Made by a program: the position numbers and the translations under genes. A DNA stretch of 64,000 bases from JAJRQY01 sp965224435 (GTDB lineage Bacteria; Actinomycetota; Acidimicrobiia; Acidimicrobiales; SZUA-35): the NCBI GenBank assembly GCA_965224435.1, contig OZ245048.1, positions 2,356,001-2,420,000 on the forward strand. Reading direction: 5' to 3'. Of the stretch, positions 17,188 through 28,554 are shown piece by piece (positions within the stretch are counted from its first letter, which is position 1; every line of letters starts with the position of its first letter). The notes beneath the pieces were generated by a model, which did not search any database, was not told the DNA's origin, and saw only the letters and a list, made by a program, of their open reading frames with translations.

Positions 17188-18123
17188 TCAAAATCTCGCT
17201 TTTCCGATGACATCAGAAAACTTGGAGATCCCCTGTTTAGCGCACCACGAGGCCAAGTCGGTGGTTAGTCGACCACAGATTCTTGGGTCGGAGAAGTTTG
17301 CAGTCCCAACCTGGACAGCGCTGGCACCGACAAGAGCGAACTCGATGATGTCTTCGACGGTGGCCACGCCGCCAACGGCGACAATTGGCAAGCCCGGGAG
17401 AGCACGATGTACATCGGCTACCGCCTTGACCGCCAAGGGATGAATCGCTGGCCCAGAAACGCCGCCAGCGCGACCGGGCTCACCAGTAGCAACACCCAAT
17501 CGAGGCTTGCGAGTAACCGGGTCGATCGCCAGGCCAAAGAAGGTGTTGATCAGTGTTACCGCAGCTGCTCCCCCTTGTGCCGCCGCATCAGCAATGTCGG
17601 CCAACCCCGGCCCAATGTTGGGGCTCAGCTTCGCCCAGCGCGGCCGACCGCAAACTTCGGTTGCCGCCAACACTGCCTCAGTTACTGCTGGCGAATGAGC
17701 AAAGAGCTCATTTCCCTTGTCCGTATTCGGACACGAGATGTTGACTTCGACCGCAATGACCTCATCTGGAGCGTCTGCCAGCATGGCGGCGGCAATGGCG
17801 TAGTCCTCAACCGATCGGCCCCAGATGGAAACAATGACTGAGGCCCCAACCCGCTGCAGATCAGGAAGTTCGCTGGCCAGCCAGGCCTCCACCCCATCGC
17901 CCTGAAGCCCGACGGAATTGATCATGCCGGACGGAGTCTGATGGACCCGGATTGGTGGATTGCCTGCACAGGCAAAGTGGGCCAACGATTTCACGACGAC
18001 CCCACCAAGCAGTGACAAGTCGACATAGGCCGACAGTTCCGCTCCATGTCCAGCGGTGCCCGAAGCAGTCAGGATTGGGGAGGAAAGCTCAAGATCTCCC
18101 ACTCGAGTCGACAGATCAGTCAC
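17188..18123 (-). CDS. pyrD: Dihydroorotate dehydrogenase, class 1
   Basis: Oxidises dihydroorotate to orotate with FMN. The 311-residue protein is class 1: the catalytic base is a cysteine in EVNISCPNTD, FMN contacts are in SPILTASGTAGHG and VAVGGVATVEDIIEFALVGASAVQVGT at the end (positions around residues 250-280). Class 1B enzymes work with an electron-transfer subunit PyrK, but no pyrK is found beside it: carB ends seven bases upstream. Either PyrK is encoded elsewhere or this enzyme uses another acceptor. It is in an operon with carB and pyrF. Confidence 0.9.
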   Translation of the reverse strand: MTDLSTRVGDLELSSPILTASGTAGHGAELSAYVDLSLLGGVVVKSLAHFACAGNPPIRVHQTPSGMINSVGLQGDGVEAWLASELPDLQRVGASVIVSIWGRSVEDYAIAAAMLADAPDEVIAVEVNISCPNTDKGNELFAHSPAVTEAVLAATEVCGRPRWAKLSPNIGPGLADIADAAAQGGAAAVTLINTFFGLAIDPVTRKPRLGVATGEPGRAGGVSGPAIHPLAVKAVADVHRALPGLPIVAVGGVATVEDIIEFALVGASAVQVGTANFSDPRICGRLTTDLASWCAKQGISKFSDVIGKARF

Positions 18124-18129
18124 AACAAC

Positions 18130-21437
<3,308 letters not shown>

Positions 21438-21438
<1 letters not shown>

Positions 21439-22658
21439 CAGGAACTCGTCTCAGTCTTCTTGCTCGTTCCGCTGGCGATCGTTCCACCAGCAGCCGTCAC
21501 GCCTGGGTTCTTGCCGTTCTTCTTCATCAGTTCGACAAATCGACCGAACAGGTAGGCCGAGTCATGGGGCCCGGGATTGGCTTCGGGGTGGTGTTGCACA
21601 CTGAATATTTGCTCACCTCGAACCGAGAAACCCTCACAAACTCCGTCATTGAGATTGACATGAGTGATGTCGGCGACGTCACCGATCGATTCGGCTGAAA
21701 CAGCAAAGTTGTGGTTCTGGCTGGTGATCTCAACCTTGCCAGTTGTCTTGTCCATTACCGGATGGTTGGCCCCATGATGGCCGAATGGCATCTTGTCGAT
21801 CGATCCACCAATAGCGAGGGACAGAAGCTGGTGTCCAAGGCAGATTCCGAAGATCGGAATATTGCCGATGAGGTCTCGAATAGCCTGAACCCCATAGTCG
21901 ACAATCTCCGGGTCACCCGGACCGTTGGACAGGAATACCCCATCGGGCTCGCGGGCAAGCACTTTGCTGGCCGGCGTGGAGGCAGGAACGACTTCGATTG
22001 ACCCGAACTGGCCAAGTTTGCGAACGATGTTGGACTTGATACCAAAGTCATAGGCCACGATGTTCCAGCCTTCGCCTTGAGCCAGTCCAGCCCGGTACGA
22101 GTCTTGCGTCGTCACCTGAGCCACCAAGTCCACACCGTCGGTACCCGGCTCGGCGTTGGCTGCCGCTTTCAGCTTTTCCAAGGTCTGAGCCCCTACCCCC
22201 TCAGTGGGCCCAAAAGCCCCGGGTATGGCACCAAGGTCTCGGATGCGTCGGGTGAGACGACGAGTATCAATGCCGCCGATTCCAGCCAGACCGTGCTGAA
22301 CAAGGAAATGCTGTACGTGGTCTTCTGCCCGCCAATTGGATTGGCGACGAGCCAGGCTCCGAATGATGACACCACGAGCAAACGTGCCGCGACTCTCATA
22401 GTCCTCGGCGTTGACTCCATAGTTGCCGATGTGGGGGTAGGTGAAGCTGATGATCTGACCGGCATAGGACGGATCAGTCATGATCTCCTGATAGCCCGAC
22501 ATTGCGGTGTTGAAGACGACCTCGCCTGAGGCAATACCACCATTGCTGACTGCCCCAACCAGCTCACCTTCGAACACACTCCCGTCAGCAAGGACCAGCG
22601 CCGCAGGCCGGGGACCGGTATCGCCGAACGGTCTCAAAAGATCGGCTTCGGCCGTCAC
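21438..22658 (-). CDS. carA: Carbamoyl-phosphate synthase small (glutaminase) subunit
   Basis: Supplies ammonia from glutamine to CarB. The N-terminal CPSase_sm domain contains GEVVFNTAMSGYQEIMTDP. The class I glutamine amidotransferase domain has the nucleophile in FGICLGHQLL and the His/Glu pair in VQHHPEANPGP. 406 residues, slightly longer than usual because of a Lys/Thr/Ser-rich tail. Its start overlaps the pyrC stop by four bases, and its stop overlaps the carB start. Confidence 0.95.
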
Positions 22659-23977
22659 CGGGTTGCCTCAAAGTCTTCAACCACAAACTCTCCGTTCCAC
22701 AGGGTGTGACGTATCTTGCCAACAAATTCTCGTCCAGCAAAGGGAGTATTGGCCGCTCGGCTAGCCAATGCAACCGGATCAACCGTCCAGGACTTCGCTG
22801 GGTCAATCACAACCAGGTTCGCTGGCTGTCCAGCGTCGAGAATGCAGCCATGCCGACCACCAAGGCCAGCGATCTGTGCAGGCCGCCACGAAAGCAGGCC
22901 AAGTAACGTTTCGAGATCCAGGTCGAGATCGGTCATCAACACTGACAAGGCAGTTTCGAGTCCAAGCACGCCAGCCGGAGCTTGGTCAAAGGGACGCTCT
23001 TTTGCGTCAGGGCTATGGGGTGCGTGACCGGTGGCGATGGCATCAATAGTTCCGTCCACCGCAGCATTCTGGGCGGCGAGCACGTCCGCCTCAGAGCGTA
23101 GGGGAGGCATCACCTTGAAGGCGGCGTCGTAGCCGGCGCACGCCCGGTCAGTCAAGGTCAGATGATGCGGCGAGACATCAGCGGTGATTGGTATCCCAAC
23201 CGCCTTTGCTTCGCGAACAAGGTCAAAACTCCCGGCCATGGACAGATGTTGCAGATGGAGGCGAGCCCCCGTCAGCTTGGCCAGTGCGATGCCTTGGGCC
23301 ACCATCAACTCCTCAGCCAGTCCAGGACAACCGACCAATCCAAGATCGGTAGACCATTCTCCTTCATGCATCTGGCCACCCTCACTCAGCTGCTTCAGGT
23401 CGCATTGCTGAGCAACAACGCACTGGACTCCTGAGTCAGTCTCTAGATCTTTGACGTATTCGAGGGCCCGCTGGAGAAAGCCAGCATCCTGCACACCGGA
23501 CCCGCAATCAGTGAAGGTGACTACACCGAGACTTGCTAGCTCGTTCATTGGTGCCATGTGTCGTCCTTGGCGGCCCTGACTGAGGGTTCCACTGACAATC
23601 ACTTCGCAGAGCGCTCCCCGTTTCCTGGTTTCCATGGCCAGGACCTGACCAGCATTGTCCAGGCAAGGGTCAGTGTCAGGCATGGCGACGATGGCGGTAT
23701 AGCCCCCGAGCACCGCTGCCCGGCTTCCAGTCAGCACGGTTTCTGCTGCCTCGTCGCCTGGCTCGCCAAGGTGTGCGTGGAGGTCGACAAGGCCGGAGGT
23801 CACAATGCAGCCGCTCACATCGACTTCTCGGAACCCGTCGCTTGACGGCGTGTCTGTGCCGGCCTCAGAGAGGCCCCGACTCGACTCAGCGATCAGGCCC
23901 GTTGTTGGGTCGATGAGGACGTCGCGTTCACTGGATCCAGACTGGTCAATGACCGTGCCTCCGCGTAAGAGAATCAT
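22655..23977 (-). CDS. pyrC: Dihydroorotase-like protein (PyrC homologue), probably inactive
   Basis: A 440-residue class I dihydroorotase homologue (amidohydrolase fold) in the expected place between pyrB and carA, overlapping both by four bases. The overall family pattern is clear, including DLHAHL, HLQHLSMAGS, SPHHLTLTD, the AGVLGLETALS block and the C-terminal SRAANTPFAGREF. However, many residues normally needed for catalysis or substrate binding are changed: HLREPG reads HLGEPG, the NT of the MPNT-type motif reads MPDT, FSDDG reads FTDCG, AQH reads AQQ, VNPPLR reads VMPPLR, and ATDHAPH reads ATGHAPH (catalytic Asp to Gly). Known PyrC' proteins of Pseudomonas are inactive structural partners of PyrB; I infer a similar role here. 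Confidence 0.82.
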   Translation of the reverse strand: MILLRGGTVIDQSGSSERDVLIDPTTGLIAESSRGLSEAGTDTPSSDGFREVDVSGCIVTSGLVDLHAHLGEPGDEAAETVLTGSRAAVLGGYTAIVAMPDTDPCLDNAGQVLAMETRKRGALCEVIVSGTLSQGRQGRHMAPMNELASLGVVTFTDCGSGVQDAGFLQRALEYVKDLETDSGVQCVVAQQCDLKQLSEGGQMHEGEWSTDLGLVGCPGLAEELMVAQGIALAKLTGARLHLQHLSMAGSFDLVREAKAVGIPITADVSPHHLTLTDRACAGYDAAFKVMPPLRSEADVLAAQNAAVDGTIDAIATGHAPHSPDAKERPFDQAPAGVLGLETALSVLMTDLDLDLETLLGLLSWRPAQIAGLGGRHGCILDAGQPANLVVIDPAKSWTVDPVALASRAANTPFAGREFVGKIRHTLWNGEFVVEDFEATR

Positions 23978-24972
23978 GTGGCACTCATACTCTCTGAATG
24001 AACCGACTTGCTCTCTGAATGAACCGACTTGGCGCCCAGACCCGGTTCATCGACGCGATCAAACTGACCCGGGCCAAGCACGTTGAATAGGATCGCCATT
24101 CGAACTGCTACTCCGGCTGTTACCTGGTCCAGCACGGCCACTCGCGGATCATCAACCACCTCGGGATCAATCTCAACCCCGCGGTTCATAGGGCCTGGGT
24201 GCATGATCACACAGCCGGAGCTCAACTTGCGGGAGCGAGCAACCGTGAGGCCATAGCTGGCTCGGTACTCGCGAACACTTGGAAGCAGTGATTGACCCAT
24301 TCGCTCGTGTTGGATTCGGAGCAGGTACAGCACGTCGCTTTGTTCCAGTGACTCATCAAGGCTGGTACTCACTTCGACTGGCCAGTGTTCCAGACTTGAT
24401 GGAAGCAAGGTACGGGGGGCGACAAGGGTGACGATGGCTCCCAGCTTGGTAAAGGCTTGGATATTGGACCGGGCTACTCGAGAGTGTTTGATGTCGCCGC
24501 ACATCACGATTCGCTTTCCCTCCAAGGTGCCGAGGCGCTTACGGATGGTGTAGGCATCCAGCAAGGATTGGGTTGGGTGTTGATGCCAGCCATCGCCCGC
24601 GTTTACAACCGATGCCTCAGTCCAGCGTGTGATCTGTTGGGGAACCCCCGAGCTGGCATGCCGGATGACAATGGCGTCCACCCCCATTGCGTCAATCGTT
24701 TCGATCGTGTCGCGCAACGATTCGCCCTTCTTGAGCGACGAGGAGCCGGCGGAGAAGTTCACGACGTCGGCCGAAAGGCGACGGGCTGCTAGGTCGAAGC
24801 TGGTCCGTGTCCGAGTCGAGTCTTCGAAGAAAGCCAAGACAACGGTCTTTCCTCTGAGGGCTGGAACCTTAGGAACATCTCGTTGTTGCACGGCTTCGAA
24901 GGTCTCGGCTAAATCAAGAAGACCAGTGAGCTCATCTCCCGAAACGTGCTCGACCGACAGGAGATGCCTCAT
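23974..24972 (-). CDS. pyrB: Aspartate carbamoyltransferase catalytic chain
   Basis: Commits carbamoyl phosphate and aspartate to pyrimidine synthesis. The 332-residue protein has intact active-site motifs: FFEDSTRTRTSFD, the SSLKKGES loop with the catalytic Lys, HPTQSLLDAYTI and MHPGPMNRGVEID. The C-terminus is extended by a duplicated SESKSVH heptapeptide coming from a 21-bp tandem repeat. No pyrI regulatory subunit is present. Four-base overlaps with pyrR upstream and the pyrC homologue downstream indicate coupled translation. Confidence 0.95.
   Translation of the reverse strand: MRHLLSVEHVSGDELTGLLDLAETFEAVQQRDVPKVPALRGKTVVLAFFEDSTRTRTSFDLAARRLSADVVNFSAGSSSLKKGESLRDTIETIDAMGVDAIVIRHASSGVPQQITRWTEASVVNAGDGWHQHPTQSLLDAYTIRKRLGTLEGKRIVMCGDIKHSRVARSNIQAFTKLGAIVTLVAPRTLLPSSLEHWPVEVSTSLDESLEQSDVLYLLRIQHERMGQSLLPSVREYRASYGLTVARSRKLSSGCVIMHPGPMNRGVEIDPEVVDDPRVAVLDQVTAGVAVRMAILFNVLGPGQFDRVDEPGLGAKSVHSESKSVHSESMSAT
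23990..24031. repeat. Perfect 21-bp tandem duplication in the 3' end of pyrB
   Basis: Two identical 21-bp copies, 23990-24010 and 24011-24031, lie back to back. The unit is a multiple of three and stays in frame, adding seven residues (SESKSVH) to the PyrB C-terminus. Its perfection suggests a recent slippage event at a protein end that tolerates change. Confidence 0.9.
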
Positions 24973-25535
24973 CGGGACATCTCGCCTAGCTCAACGCCGT
25001 CAATGGTGGCGTTGATGGTTTCATCGCGGCGAGTCGGCAAATTTTTGCCAACATAGTCTGGTCGAATTGGCACCTCGCGATGCCCCCGGTCAACCATGAC
25101 CGCCAGTTGTACCGAGCGTGGTCGACCCTGGTCGATTAGTGCGTCCAGCGCAGCCCGGATGGTTCGGCCGGTGAAGAGCACATCGTCCACCAAGATGACG
25201 GTCTTTCGTCCGATGTCGAAAGGGACGTCGGTTGTTGCTTCGGGTAGGACCGGGCGAAGGTTGATGTCATCGCGGTAGAAGGCAACGTCAAGCTTGCCCA
25301 CGGGAACGTTGATCGATTCAATCTCTTGCAAGGCAATCGCTATCGATTCAGCGAATGGGATTCCACCAGTTTGCAGGCCAACGATCACCAGATCGTGCAG
25401 GCTCTCATTGTGTTCAATAATCTCATGGGCCATTCGACGAATGGATCGAGCGACCGCCTCTCGATCAAGAACCTGATTTTTGGCAATAAAAACGCCCCCG
25501 TATGGGGGCGTGCGTCTACGTTCGCGTTCAGCCAA
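24969..25535 (-). CDS. pyrR: Pyrimidine operon regulator PyrR / uracil phosphoribosyltransferase
   Basis: An RNA-binding attenuation protein of the phosphoribosyltransferase fold, often with weak uracil phosphoribosyltransferase activity. The PRPP loop ILVDDVLFTGRTIRAALDAL is at residues ~105-125, and TGGIPFAESIA near residue 58 is typical of PyrR. 188 residues, about ten more than usual at the N-terminus. The start is a TTG at 25535 with a strong GGAGGA at 25542-25547. No later in-frame ATG, GTG or TTG exists before residue 35, so the N-terminal extension must be translated. Codons 9-15 form a strong hairpin with a U-tract (separate entry). First gene of the pyr operon, overlapping pyrB by four bases. 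Confidence 0.93.
   Translation of the reverse strand: MAERERRRTPPYGGVFIAKNQVLDREAVARSIRRMAHEIIEHNESLHDLVIVGLQTGGIPFAESIAIALQEIESINVPVGKLDVAFYRDDINLRPVLPEATTDVPFDIGRKTVILVDDVLFTGRTIRAALDALIDQGRPRSVQLAVMVDRGHREVPIRPDYVGKNLPTRRDETINATIDGVELGEMSR
25485..25511 (-). terminator. Intrinsic-terminator hairpin inside the pyrR coding start
   Basis: On the minus strand, eight perfect GC-rich pairs (ACGCCCCC with GGGGGCGT, four-base loop ATAC) are followed directly by TTTTATT. This has all the features of a rho-independent terminator, yet it lies within codons 9-17 of pyrR. A translating ribosome would hide it. When translation initiation is blocked, it should fold and end transcription. The structure is seen directly; its attenuator role is inference. 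Confidence 0.7.
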
Positions 25536-25551
25536 GAACGATCCTCCATCA

Positions 25552-25582
25552 CCGTGCGAGCCTCACAGGACCCGCTTCACGG
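25552..25582 (-). promoter_or_regulatory. PyrR-binding RNA hairpin in the pyr operon leader
   Basis: The leader RNA reads GGUCCUGUGAGGCU at plus-strand 25559-25572. This matches 13 of 14 positions of the Bacillus PyrR-binding consensus ARUCCNGNGAGGYU. It forms the expected structure: lower stem CCGU/ACGG, a GAA bulge on the 5' side, a seven-pair upper stem and a CUGUGA hexaloop. The 3' arm ends only four bases before the pyrR GGAGGA ribosome binding site. UMP-loaded PyrR bound here would probably block translation, as reported for mycobacterial PyrR. Confidence 0.8.
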
Positions 25583-25591
25583 ACACTTTCT

Positions 25592-25621
25592 GTTAGAGGA
25601 CTCTAGTGACCCTTCAGGCAA
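25592..25621 (-). promoter_or_regulatory. Candidate promoter of the pyr operon
   Basis: A TTGCCT -35-like box (25616-25621) and a TCTAAC -10-like box (25592-25597) are separated by 18 bases on the minus strand. Transcription would start near 25585, almost exactly at the 5' arm of the PyrR hairpin, giving a leader of about 50 bases. Each box matches four of six consensus positions; the positional fit with the hairpin is the better support. Confidence 0.4.
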
Positions 25622-25651
25622 GATCACACCTATGTAATTCAGAACGACGTA

Positions 25652-25681
25652 ACTCAGTGCGGCAATACTCAGTGCGGCAAT
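25652..25681. repeat. 15-bp tandem duplication upstream of the pyr promoter
   Basis: Two perfect copies of ACTCAGTGCGGCAAT (25652-25666 and 25667-25681) lie between the pyr promoter region and the stop codon of the CAP protein gene. A third partial copy (GCTCAG) runs into the stop. The role is unknown; it could be slippage in a neutral intergenic stretch. Confidence 0.85.
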
Positions 25682-25683
25682 GC

Positions 25684-27303
25684 TCAGCCAGCTCGGTTGA
25701 GATACTCTTCGCTGCTGGCCAGGTAGGCGGCAAGAGCGAGATCATCACCGGACGTCAGCACTCCGGCCCAATAGGTGAGGCCTTCGGCATCGGGGCCACG
25801 GCCAAGTAGTTGCAGGTAGAGATCACGGACTCGTGCTCGACGACTCTCATTGGATTGATAGAAGTCGAAGGCAACAGCTCCCGATCCTCGCTGCTCGGCC
25901 TGGCTGACCCAATAGGTCAATCCCCCGCTATCGGGATTGCGATTCATGAGCTCGCTGTACAGATCGGTGAGCCACGCTGCCCAGGTTCCACCTTCACCCT
26001 GTACATATTCGCTGCTTCCATAGAATTGGGAGGCGACGTTGGCAACAGTCTTACCTGCGTGCAACTGATCACGCCAGTAGGCAACACCAGCCGCATCTGG
26101 CTCTCGACCAAGGGTGTCCCAGTACAAATTCTCGACAACAACGGAGGTCCACTCGTCACTGTTGACCAGGGTATTCACAAAATTCTGGCGGCTCGAACCC
26201 GAGTGCAAGCGGGCCCGCCATAGATCCATCTCCGAGGTGCTGGCGGCACGCCCAAGGAAGTCCTCATAGGCCTGGTCGATGAAGGCGTCATAGGTGTCCG
26301 GTAGTTCAGCACCAATAATGATGGTCTCGTATGTGAAGCTGGATGCCGCCACTGATCCGCCAACATTGCTGACTGTCACTGTCACTGGAGTGTCGTAGGC
26401 CGGTGTGGTGTCCAGGGATGGAACGTTCCAAACCATGATCGGGAAGGGCGCACCCGATCCCCCGCCGGAACGATATTCAACATTGACGGGAAGGTTCTGT
26501 CCTGCCACGGTCACGGTCACACTTGCCGAGCTGAAGTTGGCGTTTCTTAGTCCGAATGACCAGCGGTCAAAGACCACTTCGCTTGGCACGTAGCCAGCAG
26601 CGGGCCAGGCAACAAAGCCGCCGTCTTCTCGAAGGGTTGGTTGAGATCCGAAGACGATGGAGCTATCTTGAATCACGTAGAGCGTGTTGGAGGCCCATCC
26701 ACCAGCGCTTGGGATATCGCCGGTTCCCATCTGGGTACTGGTCGGATGAAGGATCCAGTTGCGGTGTCCGGCACTGGAGTTGTTTGAACCTGGATCGCGG
26801 ATGTAGCCGGTGATGGCATCTGGACCAGTGCGACCAAGGTACAGGTTGCTCTTGCCCGAAGCGGCAGCCCCGGTAGAGGTGTAGCAGTCAAAGGATCCGT
26901 CTGGGCTGTGGCTCAGTCGACCCGACTCACTCATCATCAGCGCTGACTCTTGAGCCTTGGCCGACAACGCGGCGTTCTCCGTGATTCCCGCGGGCACACC
27001 CGCCATGGACCGGAACCAGTTGACCCGGTCGATGACCGCATCCCGATAGGCCTGGGGGGTGGTACCGGCGACGCAGGAACTGCGACTACCTGTCCATGCC
27101 GGATCTCCGACAGATGAACTGAACTCGGCGTTGTAGCTCGCGATCACCGCCGCCCGATCAGAGGTGTTGAGCCAGTTGCCTGTCGAGGCGCTAGCAACCG
27201 AGGTGGCCACAGGGGCAGCGACAGGTACGACAACGGCCAGCGATGAGGCGGCGACGACTGAGGTCAGCAGCAGCCTGCGAAGAAGGGTGGAGGGGTGAAA
27301 CAC
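25684..27303 (-). CDS. Secreted CAP/SCP-domain protein with C-terminal DUF4214 repeats
   Basis: A 539-residue exported protein. Residues 1-40 form a signal peptide (basic RR, a long Ala/Val core, SVASAS cleavage region). A CAP/SCP domain follows (about 85-215), recognisable from RDAVIDRVNWFRSMAGV, SGRLSHSPDG and SSAGHRNWILHP. A beta-rich linker (about 235-330) leads to four DUF4214 repeats (about 338-539) with GREPDAAGVAYW, NRNPDSGGLTYW and GRGPDAEGLTYW. DUF4214 is a common surface-associated module of unclear function in marine bacteria. CAP proteins elsewhere bind lipids or act on the cell wall. The gene splits the usual nusB-pyrR neighbourhood and has its own 268-base upstream region. Confidence 0.82.
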   Translation of the reverse strand: MFHPSTLLRRLLLTSVVAASSLAVVVPVAAPVATSVASASTGNWLNTSDRAAVIASYNAEFSSSVGDPAWTGSRSSCVAGTTPQAYRDAVIDRVNWFRSMAGVPAGITENAALSAKAQESALMMSESGRLSHSPDGSFDCYTSTGAAASGKSNLYLGRTGPDAITGYIRDPGSNNSSAGHRNWILHPTSTQMGTGDIPSAGGWASNTLYVIQDSSIVFGSQPTLREDGGFVAWPAAGYVPSEVVFDRWSFGLRNANFSSASVTVTVAGQNLPVNVEYRSGGGSGAPFPIMVWNVPSLDTTPAYDTPVTVTVSNVGGSVAASSFTYETIIIGAELPDTYDAFIDQAYEDFLGRAASTSEMDLWRARLHSGSSRQNFVNTLVNSDEWTSVVVENLYWDTLGREPDAAGVAYWRDQLHAGKTVANVASQFYGSSEYVQGEGGTWAAWLTDLYSELMNRNPDSGGLTYWVSQAEQRGSGAVAFDFYQSNESRRARVRDLYLQLLGRGPDAEGLTYWAGVLTSGDDLALAAYLASSEEYLNRAG

Positions 27304-27571
27304 GGATAATGCTTCGACCGGGCCAGCAGAATCCTTGAACCCGGAGGCGAGCGATTCGGGTCCAAACGAGCAATCTCGTGAGAGAAACCCCCGTTGGGGC
27401 AGGGCTTCAGCGGCCTTCTAGTCCGAACGGCTCATTTCCCTAGGAAGACTTATTTGTGCGCGACTTTCGGCGAAAACGTCACGTCTGTACTCAAATGACC
27501 GCCCATGAGCTCCCTACCGGGGTAGTCATTTCTCGTGGCCAATTCTGGCGTGGCATCTACGGGCTGTGGCT
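27304..27571 (-). promoter_or_regulatory. Upstream region of the CAP/DUF4214 gene, with dyad AAATGAC...GTCATTT
   Basis: The longest intergenic stretch of the window. It contains a perfect 7-base inverted repeat (AAATGAC at 27493-27499 and GTCATTT at 27525-27531) that encloses the palindrome CTACCGGGGTAG. The second looks like an operator of the NarL/LuxR type. On the minus strand, closer to the gene, CCCCAACGGGG followed by GTTTCT forms a small hairpin near 27392-27402. The leader after these elements could be over 100 bases long and structured, but it matches no riboswitch that I know. I see no ORF here. Confidence 0.35.
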
Positions 27572-27982
27572 CTAGTTGCGAATATCTCTGGCAATGGCGG
27601 CGAGCACGCCGTTGACGAAACGGCCCGATTCCTCGGTGGAATAGCGGCTTGCAAGGTCGACGGCTTCAGCCAACACGACACCAGTCGGAGTGTCAGTAGT
27701 AAGCATCTCAGCCACCGCCATCTCCATAACTAGACGATCGATGGTCGGCATACGGTCCAGGCTCCAACCGGTGGCTTTGGCCGCAATGAGCGAACGGGTT
27801 CGTCCGCGCTCAAGCTCTGAGGCTCGCAACAGGAGTGCAGCGTAGGGCTCGGGCGGCAGCTTCATTGTGGCCAACAGATCATCGACTGAACAACTCCGAG
27901 CGTCAGCTTCATAGGCCAGCTCAACCGCCCGCTCCCGAGCTTCTTTTCGTCCACCGACAGCGGAATACCCAGGGCTGCTCAC
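27572..27982 (-). CDS. nusB: Transcription antitermination factor NusB
   Basis: A 136-residue all-helical RNA-binding protein that acts with NusE (S10) at boxA in rRNA antitermination. Family marks are ARERAVELAYEAD at the start, MPTIDRLVMEMAVAEML in the middle and the C-terminal VVLAEAVDLASRYSTEESGRFVNGVL. It overlaps efp by four bases. The efp-nusB order is conserved across many bacteria. Confidence 0.93.
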   Translation of the reverse strand: MSSPGYSAVGGRKEARERAVELAYEADARSCSVDDLLATMKLPPEPYAALLLRASELERGRTRSLIAAKATGWSLDRMPTIDRLVMEMAVAEMLTTDTPTGVVLAEAVDLASRYSTEESGRFVNGVLAAIARDIRN

Positions 27983-28539
27983 GCCCGTGTCAGGTATTCG
28001 CCCGAACGGGTGTCTACCTTGACCCGTCCGCCGGTCTCGACAAACAAGGGAACCTGAATGACAAGTCCCGTCTCCAGCGTTGCTGGCTTACGCGCTCCAG
28101 ACACCCGGTCGCCCTGCAAGCCAGGCTCAGTTTCGGACACCACCAGCTCGACGGAGCTCGGCATGTCGGTACCAATGACTTCGTCCCCAAACTTCAAGAG
28201 AGTGACGTTTGCACCCTCAACCAGATAGTTGACGGCATCGCCCATGGAAATCTCGGTGACATTCACCTGCTCATAGGTCTCGGTATCCATGACAACGAAG
28301 TCTGTGCCCTCACGGTAGAGAAACTGGTATTGACTCTTGTCTATGAACGCCCGCTCAACCCGTTCCCCAGCACGGAATGTGCGATCAACGACCGCTCCCG
28401 TTCGAACATTACGCAGGGTCGTCCTGACAAAGGCTCCGCCCTTGCCTGGCTTAACGTGCTGGAAGTCAACAACTTGCAAGAGATCACCGGTGATCTCCAG
28501 GGTCATGCCATTCTTCAGATCATTGGTCGTGAGTGCCAT
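27979..28539 (-). CDS. efp: Translation elongation factor P
   Basis: Relieves ribosome stalling at polyproline. The 186-residue protein has the three-domain layout: KOW-like N-domain with the loop KPGKGGAFVRTTLRN, whose Lys is the potential modification site, then two OB domains ending in KVDTRSGEYLTRA. No EpmA or deoxyhypusine-like modifying gene is adjacent. It sits between a proline-specific peptidase and nusB, with a four-base overlap to the latter. Confidence 0.95.
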   Translation of the reverse strand: MALTTNDLKNGMTLEITGDLLQVVDFQHVKPGKGGAFVRTTLRNVRTGAVVDRTFRAGERVERAFIDKSQYQFLYREGTDFVVMDTETYEQVNVTEISMGDAVNYLVEGANVTLLKFGDEVIGTDMPSSVELVVSETEPGLQGDRVSGARKPATLETGLVIQVPLFVETGGRVKVDTRSGEYLTRA

Positions 28540-28554
28540 ATGTGCTCCTGAGCC

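Noticed and set aside
25535..25535. A later pyrR start that would leave the terminator hairpin untranslated
   Set aside because: No ATG, GTG or TTG occurs in frame between the hairpin and residue 35, which is already inside the conserved domain, and the TTG at 25535 has a strong GGAGGA.
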